Below are positions 58,593 through 64,000 of a stretch of 64,000 bases of DNA, in pieces. Numbering within the stretch: the stretch's first letter is position 1; each line of letters opens with the position of its first letter. The translations under genes and the position numbers were made by a program. The stretch lies in NCBI GenBank assembly GCA_958496175.1, contig OY292278.1:6758001-6822000 (forward strand). Direction: 5' to 3'. Under the pieces are notes generated by a model, which worked only from the letters and a program-made list of their open reading frames with translations, was not told the DNA's origin and did no database searches. This DNA comes from Sisyra terminalis. Taxonomy: Eukaryota > Arthropoda > Insecta > Neuroptera > Sisyridae.

Positions 58593-59061
58593 CAGCGGCT
58601 TAGCTACCTAGGGGCTAGACGGGGCAGTGCCCCGGGGCCCTCAAGCTCAGGGGGTCCTCGAATCCTTACCAGAAATCTGGATCGAACTGAATTTTTGGAA
58701 ATTTATCAAGGCTGGATTTAAACGAAGTCATTGATACTTTTGCGAAAATTAAAGCTAGGAAAAAATTGTAAATATAATTGTTATTAAGTCAGTTGGTAGG
58801 CCCGACCTTTATATAATAAACCCTTGAATCTTCGTTTTATTAGCTAAACTTACACCAATTATTAATTGCAATTTATGTTGTTATTGTTTAATATTTTTAT
58901 TACCTGCCCTGCAGTGCACAAAAAAGAGCATAGGTTGCTAGCATTTTTAAAGAATTTGTATATTTCATATTTTTATTTGATAAAACCTAATCAGTTTACA
59001 TAGCAATGGGCCCCCATTTTTAATTTGCCCCAGGGCCCTTGGTTATCTAGCTACGCCACTG
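58593..59061. mobile_element. Non-autonomous hAT element with intact 8-bp target duplication
   Basis: The ends CAGCGGCTTAGCTA and TAGCTACGCCACTG are near-perfect inverted repeats of the CAGTGGCGTAGC type common in insect hAT elements, followed inside by GGGGCAGTGCCCCGGGGCCC and its counterpart. The identical octamer ATCAAATC flanks both sides (58585-58592; 59062-59069), the 8-bp duplication diagnostic of hAT insertion. At 469 bp it has no transposase and depends on an enzyme encoded elsewhere. The intact duplication suggests a fairly recent insertion. Confidence 0.9.
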
Positions 59062-59069
59062 ATCAAATC

Positions 59070-60889
59070 CTTAAACCTAAAAGAAAGATTATAATTTATC
59101 TTCATTAACCAGGGTTAATCATTGCGGTTTTAAAATAATATGGACTTATTTCAATTCATGAATTCATGAATATATCATTAAAATATTGGAATGTTTTAAA
59201 AAAATTGATTTCTAGAAAAAAAAATGGCTTTTAGTGGTTCAATTGTTACGGAAAATTTTATAGTTAAAGTTAAAATCAAAAAACCTTTTGTTGTAGTTTC
59301 CTAAAGAAAAAAATTGTTCACATTATTATTGCACTTCTCGAAGCGTTGTTAATTGCCCGATTGTTGGCAAGTTTGTTTCCCTAAATGGTTTTTTAATACC
59401 GATATTAATATCTTTTTAAATATAATGCGCCAAGTGATCCGTTAAAAATTCCCACGTCAATCCCCACATTTAACTTTGGTGTTCATGCCACGGCATTCGT
59501 GTTCACCGCCAAGTGCTCATTACGTATGCATTTAATTACATTTATTATTTGTCATTCCTGATGGCTTGTAATAATTGTTTTCCGATACATTCAATATATA
59601 ATTATGACAATCTTTTAGAATATTGTTACAAAATAATTACCACTTGCCAGCTCATTCAGCCTGCAGTCAATGCAATTCATGCATTATGAACTTCAAAAAA
59701 AAAAACGCACTCCACTCGAATTCTCTCCGATTTGTAATGAATGCATTTGTGCCGGCGGCGAAATAATTTGATAAATTTTTTAATTATAGATTTTTGTGGA
59801 TAATTAATCGATTAATCACGAAATTTATTACCGAAATTAAACACGTTTTTCGGCTGTGAGATTTATGAATTTTCTTCCACCGGAGACCACGTCTGGAGAA
59901 TTCTTCACTTTGTGATTTAAATTGGCTGGATAATGAATTTCTGATCACGCGTCTTGGATGATGACGTGATGAACAATTAAATTCGCATTCAAAGTCAATT
60001 ATGGCACGTCTAACAACTTGGCTTCTTTCATCTTCTTCATACAGGACAAGAAAATCTTGAAACATTTTTCACCCGATCGCCGCTCCGGCCCAACCACCTG
60101 AAGATATCTCCACCACGCCAGCTATCGTAGATCTTAAAGATTTGAATCTCATCATTGAGCCAATTATCTGCGTATTTTATGACACTTAATAATATAGGTG
60201 AGGCCGTCAACGGCCGCAGAAGACGAGGAAAATTTGCAAGAAAATGGTGCAGGTGGGGGGGGGGAGAAGAACGCGATCGATTCCATTGTTTTTGCGTGTG
60301 TTTTGTTTAACACACGTAATGAAGTCTTGTGTAATTAAATCGTATGAATGGAGTTTTGCGCGATTTTTTTCCCGTCGTCGTCTTCAATTGGTTTTAAATT
60401 AAAATGTTGAAATTGTCTAGATTTTCCAGTATTGGAGAAAAATGTGAAATTTTCTTTTCATTACGTCGCACGTCTAGTGAATTAACATTTATTTGCAGAA
60501 GTGGAACACATTTTTTTTCCAGTGAATACCTTTATTGTAAACATTGTTTTAATGTAATGATTTTCAATCGTGGAATTTGGTCTGCAGAAAAAAGTTAAAA
60601 AATTATATAAATCAAAGAAAGTAAACAAATATTTCTAAAAAAATTTTAAAAACAGTTATTTACTGAACAATATTGGCAGTGTTAAGTGATGTATGAAAGA
60701 TTAAACTCTGTAAATGTTAATTATAAGTATTATTTTAACGCAGGAATCTTCAAAAAATGAACAAGAAAAGTTTGGGATATCCTCCACAATTGGGTTATCC
60801 TGCAATAAAGGACTAAATCCACGATATAGTTACAAAAATGTGCCCAAAATTCTAGACAATTTAATCCAAAATTTTTGCTATACTCAGCT
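59070..60889. other. Mostly unannotated; GC-richer island at 59480-60400
   Basis: The island is non-repetitive, with GCCGGCGGCG (59751), TGATGACGTGATG (59961), and a G-run near 60255. A plus-strand acceptor-like TTTCATCTTCTTCATACAG at 60027-60045 and donor-like ATAG|GTGAGG near 60200 could bound a 155-nt exon, but all three frames contain stops, so only a UTR exon would fit. The remainder is AT-rich. Confidence 0.35.
59784..60065 (-). CDS. Weak candidate coding segment (93 codons)
   Basis: A minus-strand frame from ATG 60065 to a stop at 59784 lies wholly in the GC-richer island. The first 65 residues (MFQDFLVLYEEDERSQVVRR ...) are charged and hydrophilic and look more protein-like than most chance frames here, then it turns AT-rich. 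No domain was recognised, a stop lies just upstream of the ATG, and no clear splice sites bound it. Confidence 0.2.
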   Translation of the reverse strand: MFQDFLVLYEEDERSQVVRRAIIDFECEFNCSSRHHPRRVIRNSLSSQFKSQSEEFSRRGLRWKKIHKSHSRKTCLISVINFVINRLIIHKNL

Positions 60890-61490
60890 CTTGGTACAAT
60901 GAAAGCAGGGGATCCTTAAAGAAGCGTATTAATTCTTATCTTTTCGGTATTAACATCACCTCATGGGATACAATTTTCGGATAATGTGGTTATACTTTGT
61001 ACTAAGACTGAGAAAATTCCAAAACCAAAATTTCCAAACTATGTGCCAATAGTTGAGTAATGGTGCATTAAATTGAAATTACCGTTATGAATTTTTTAAG
61101 GCCCTTTATGTAAAGAAGCAATATTCCAACGACAAGCGTATAGCTAAATGGAGAAGGTATGCCTTATGCTGATTCGATTGAGTACCTAGACTTTATGCTG
61201 AATAAAAAATTGACATTGAAAATCCATATACCAATATCACTGAAAAAACTTAGAAAGACATAAAAAGCTATACTTTTGCAACGAATGAAATCCCTTATCT
61301 TATAACCACTGAATCTGCTAATATATATAAAAATCATGAGGCCCAAATGTTTTTTTTTTTTGGTTATTAACCCTCGTTTTATAACTCTATCATAAATAAA
61401 AAACCGTATTGAGAAATATTGAAAATTTAATTTCGAAAATTGACTAGCATTAACTAGTTTTGGAGCAGCCATCTTAATCAATTGATTTCC
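60890..61490 (+). pseudogene. Jockey/R1-like LINE reverse transcriptase remnant
   Basis: The plus strand gives HGIQFSDNVVILCTKTEK (the YADD catalytic block worn to SDN), later WCIKLKLPL, then MPYADSIEYLDFMLNKKL (usual KYLGV.LD.KL) and LIYIKIMRPKCFFFWLLTLV (usual IY..I.RP...YG...W). The order is that of the RT palm-to-thumb region of RNase H-bearing LINEs. Catalytic residues are lost and there are several stops. Confidence 0.65.
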
Positions 61491-61919
61491 TTAGGTCAAA
61501 TGAGTTGAAGGTGATTAAGGACCTCTGGTATAGGATATATAATAAAGCTTTACAAAATAAACAAACAAAAAATGCAATCGTGTAAGGCAGTTTTTTAAAG
61601 AGTTTCAGTGCCACTGAAAAAATTGTCAAATATCAGTAATAATAGCTATGAAAGACTTATAAATTGCACTTTAAGGATGCAGAAAGAGGAATTGCATTGT
61701 TTTGGTAAAAAATTGCAGAGGAAACAGTATTTTCCAATAGATAATGCATTAGTGCGTTTACGATAACAAAAATCATAAAATAATAGTTCTAGGTCTAACA
61801 TAATTTATCTTAAGTTCAAATAACTTTTAATTTTCAAATGTGCAGTGATGATTTCGTGCTTTTATTTGAAAATATTTGATAAAAATTTAAATCTATTTTT
61901 TTCAGATGAATTCCAGAAA

Positions 61920-62440
61920 AAAGACTTACAATATACAGAGGCCTTACAAAGGACAAACCATACTCTTTCACGACAACGCAAAGTTCTCAAAGCCGCATTT
62001 TAAAAGCTCGAATGGTAAGCTTTTTAGCGTCCTCCGCATTATCCGATCTTTGCACCAACGGAATACCATTTTTTCACTCTTTTTTAAACCATTTTAGGGA
62101 ACAAGACCTGCTTTAGGGATTTAAGCATCCTGGGTAAAAGATATTTTGGCACCCTTTTAGCTAGCAGTAAATAAATTTGCTACTTTTGAATTGAAAATAG
62201 CATTAAAAAAAAGAAAATTGTTTTCGGGATTTGAGATCTCTCATATTTGATGCCCCGTGCAGTCATCCGGCTTGTCCATCAACAATGCTATGGACCTTAT
62301 AAAAATACTTAACAACTTCTTTGGTACCAAGATTGGACGATTTTTAGTGGTATGGCATCGACCATTAATCGAGACATAGGATGAGGCCGTAAACTACAAT
62401 GGCGATTACATAATTGGGTAATTTATTGTTATAACTTTGG
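61920..62440 (+). pseudogene. mariner transposase remnant (C)
   Basis: The plus strand gives RPYKGQTILFHDNAK (61940-61983; usual ILLHDNARPH), HFKSSNGKL, a frameshifted NGIPFFHSFLNHFR (usual EYHFF.SL..FL.G), and after about 200 bp of unrelated or decayed sequence GIDH with DEAVNYNGDYII (usual RW...V...G.Y). This is the C-terminal half of a mariner-type transposase, of a different lineage from copies A and B. Confidence 0.6.
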
Positions 62441-64000
62441 ATTTTTGTTCAGAAAAAGATTGATAGCAATAATATTTTCAAGTTTCTTATATTTTAAAAG
62501 TAAAACTTTGGTAAACTTCACTTTTTACTACTTTTTTTATCTAATTTCCGTTGCACTACCGTAGGTGCAACAATACAGTTTTTATGCAGCATGATATTGT
62601 TGCACTTTTGTGCAATAATTAATTTTTGTAAATAAAGAATTAATAATTTAAAATCTGCTGATCAAAAGCTTTGATAGTTTTTTGTAAATTAAAATATTAT
62701 AATATATAATTGCAGACAAACAAAGTTTAAGTATTTGCTAGTTTCTTTATATTCCCGAAGTTTGAATTGAATTACAGTGGAAAATTTTATTTTATAATTT
62801 GTTAATAAAATGTATTTTTTTTTTAATTTGCAGAATTGTGTTGCAATTATCAGGACTGCACAGTTGATGCAGTTTTTACATATTTTTCGAAGCCGAGAGG
62901 GATAGAAAAAAATGGAACCTAGGCCTTTAGCCAGGAGTGAAACTCCGGAACCCGATAGCAAAAGTATCAATACAGTTGCATAAATTCAAATTTGGAACTT
63001 CCCTTTTAGAAAAAACATCCTTAATATTTATCTAAAAGTTTTAATTTATTTCTAAAATTCTCAGGATTTGCGATCAAGATGGAAAATCAGGAAATCTTAA
63101 AAAAAAATATTAAAGTTTTCATCGCATTATTGCACTTGACTTTCTTAGACTAGTGGAGCAAATATTTTCCTCATAGCTACCAAATGCACGTTGAAGGATA
63201 TTAATGAAAAATAACTTTAAAAAAAGGAAAACTGTTAAGATGCATTAGAATTTTGAAAGTATGGAAAATTTAAAGAAGAAAAAATAATTTCGTAAATGAT
63301 TTTATTTGGAGTATTGCAAATGCAATTGCACCAAATTTGATTTGAAATTGTTCTTCAAAAGCACACCAAAACGTTTCTTAAAATTTATAATAAATTGGTA
63401 AAGATTTTAAGAGTTATTCAGCACTGAAAAATTTTCACAAATAATGAAAATCGGACATCTCTTAAAAGACTTTTAAAAACTTTTCAATGTATTAATGCAC
63501 TTGGCTTTTCTGAAAACTAGCACAACAAAAATGGTCCACTCCGAACCAACCAAATGCATTTAGACGTATATTTATGAAAATTAAATGAAAAACACGAACA
63601 TAAAACGAAAAAATAAATGGAGCTTGAAGATCAAAACTCTTAATACCACATGAAAACAGTCCATTTGATTTCGGGAAAATGCTCCAGTTTTCCCTACAAA
63701 CAAATCAAAATGATTTTTACCATACAATCGCCAAGTGCTTCTCGATGCAATCGTTGCATTTCTCAATTGTCCTCGATCGGATTTAGTTAATGATTTCTGC
63801 GCAAAATAAATGAAAAGAGGGAAGGAAATTTTCTCAAGTTTTTAATATGAAAACTCTTTTATTGTTTTCGTCGTAATGTCCCGATAGATATGGCAAGTCA
63901 TAAACTTGATGTTTTTATTTTGTCTTTGGTGAACTTTACAGTCCATTTAGTTGCATCAAAAATGATTTGGATTTGTGTCAGTGGTACATTAGTGAAGTAT
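62441..64000. repeat. AT-rich tail with a diverged ~360-bp repeat pair
   Basis: Segments at about 63075-63225 and 63440-63590 share ATTGCACTTGACTTTC/AATGCACTTGGCTTTT, ACCAAATGCA and the spacing between them, suggesting two diverged tandem units. No exon was recognised in the rest; the 93- and 61-codon frames have no domain. Confidence 0.4.

Noticed and set aside
1..64000. CRISPR arrays, operons, ribosome binding sites
   Set aside because: Sequence character is eukaryotic; no regularly spaced short repeats with unique spacers were seen.

Overview
The window is eukaryotic nuclear DNA, most probably from an insect. It is very AT-rich, has no long open reading frame, shows GT-AG style splice signals around short GC-richer islands, and is full of degraded transposable elements typical of arthropods (Penelope-like, Jockey, RTE, mariner, hAT and long hairpin repeats). 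No prokaryotic gene, rRNA, canonical tRNA or CRISPR array is visible. The order of insect cannot be fixed from the sequence. Most of the window reads as intergenic or intronic DNA with only small pieces of host genes.

Host gene evidence. The best coding evidence is two short minus-strand exons that are too small to stand out as ORFs. One at 3387-3456 encodes a start codon and a complete signal peptide and runs straight into a consensus splice donor. The other at 19397-19552 is a 156-nt internal exon (52 codons, phase 0/0) bounded by a plausible acceptor and a consensus donor, at about 50% GC in a region near 30%. I could not name either product. Weaker exon candidates lie at 17068-17248 (-), 22451-22670 (-), 49088-49210 (+), 55490-55610 (+) and 59784-60065 (-). 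Non-repetitive islands at about 3.5-6.4, 10.7-11.5, 16.4-17.4, 29.5-30.2, 42.5-43.1 and 59.5-60.4 kb contain promoter-like or factor-site-like sequence.

Layout of repeats. 0.4-2.6 kb: hAT transposase pseudogene with a duplicated dimerisation domain. 7.2-10.5 and 25.6-28.1 kb: two copies of a composite repeat carrying a tRNA-like module, each hit by different hairpin elements. 12.2-13.2, 17.6-18.3 and 20.8-21.6 kb: further hairpins. 14.3-16.1 kb: a direct duplication. 19.9-20.8 kb: Jockey reverse transcriptase remnant. 30.7-32.4 and 37.7-37.9 kb: RTE remnants. 34.0-34.3, 44.3-44.9 and 61.9-62.4 kb: mariner remnants. 36.8-37.6 kb: a 0.3-kb tandem repeat. 39.4-42.4 kb: a 3-kb hairpin with a second 1.1-kb hairpin in its loop. 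45.6-47.8 kb: Penelope-like element ending in a nearly perfect inverted duplication. 49.3-54.8 kb: a satellite-like block with a hairpin insertion. 56.3-58.2 kb: a Penelope-like element from RT to GIY-YIG, interrupted by a MITE and a LINE fragment. 58.6-59.1 kb: a non-autonomous hAT element with an intact 8-bp target duplication. 60.9-61.5 kb: another LINE RT remnant.

The most distinctive feature is the set of long hairpin (foldback) elements. Several unrelated-looking families share a core close to TCTACAAAAAAGG and, in three of them, a subterminal TTAATATTAA block, which suggests one old superfamily of palindromic elements. All calls come from reading the sequence and recognising motifs; no database search was run.
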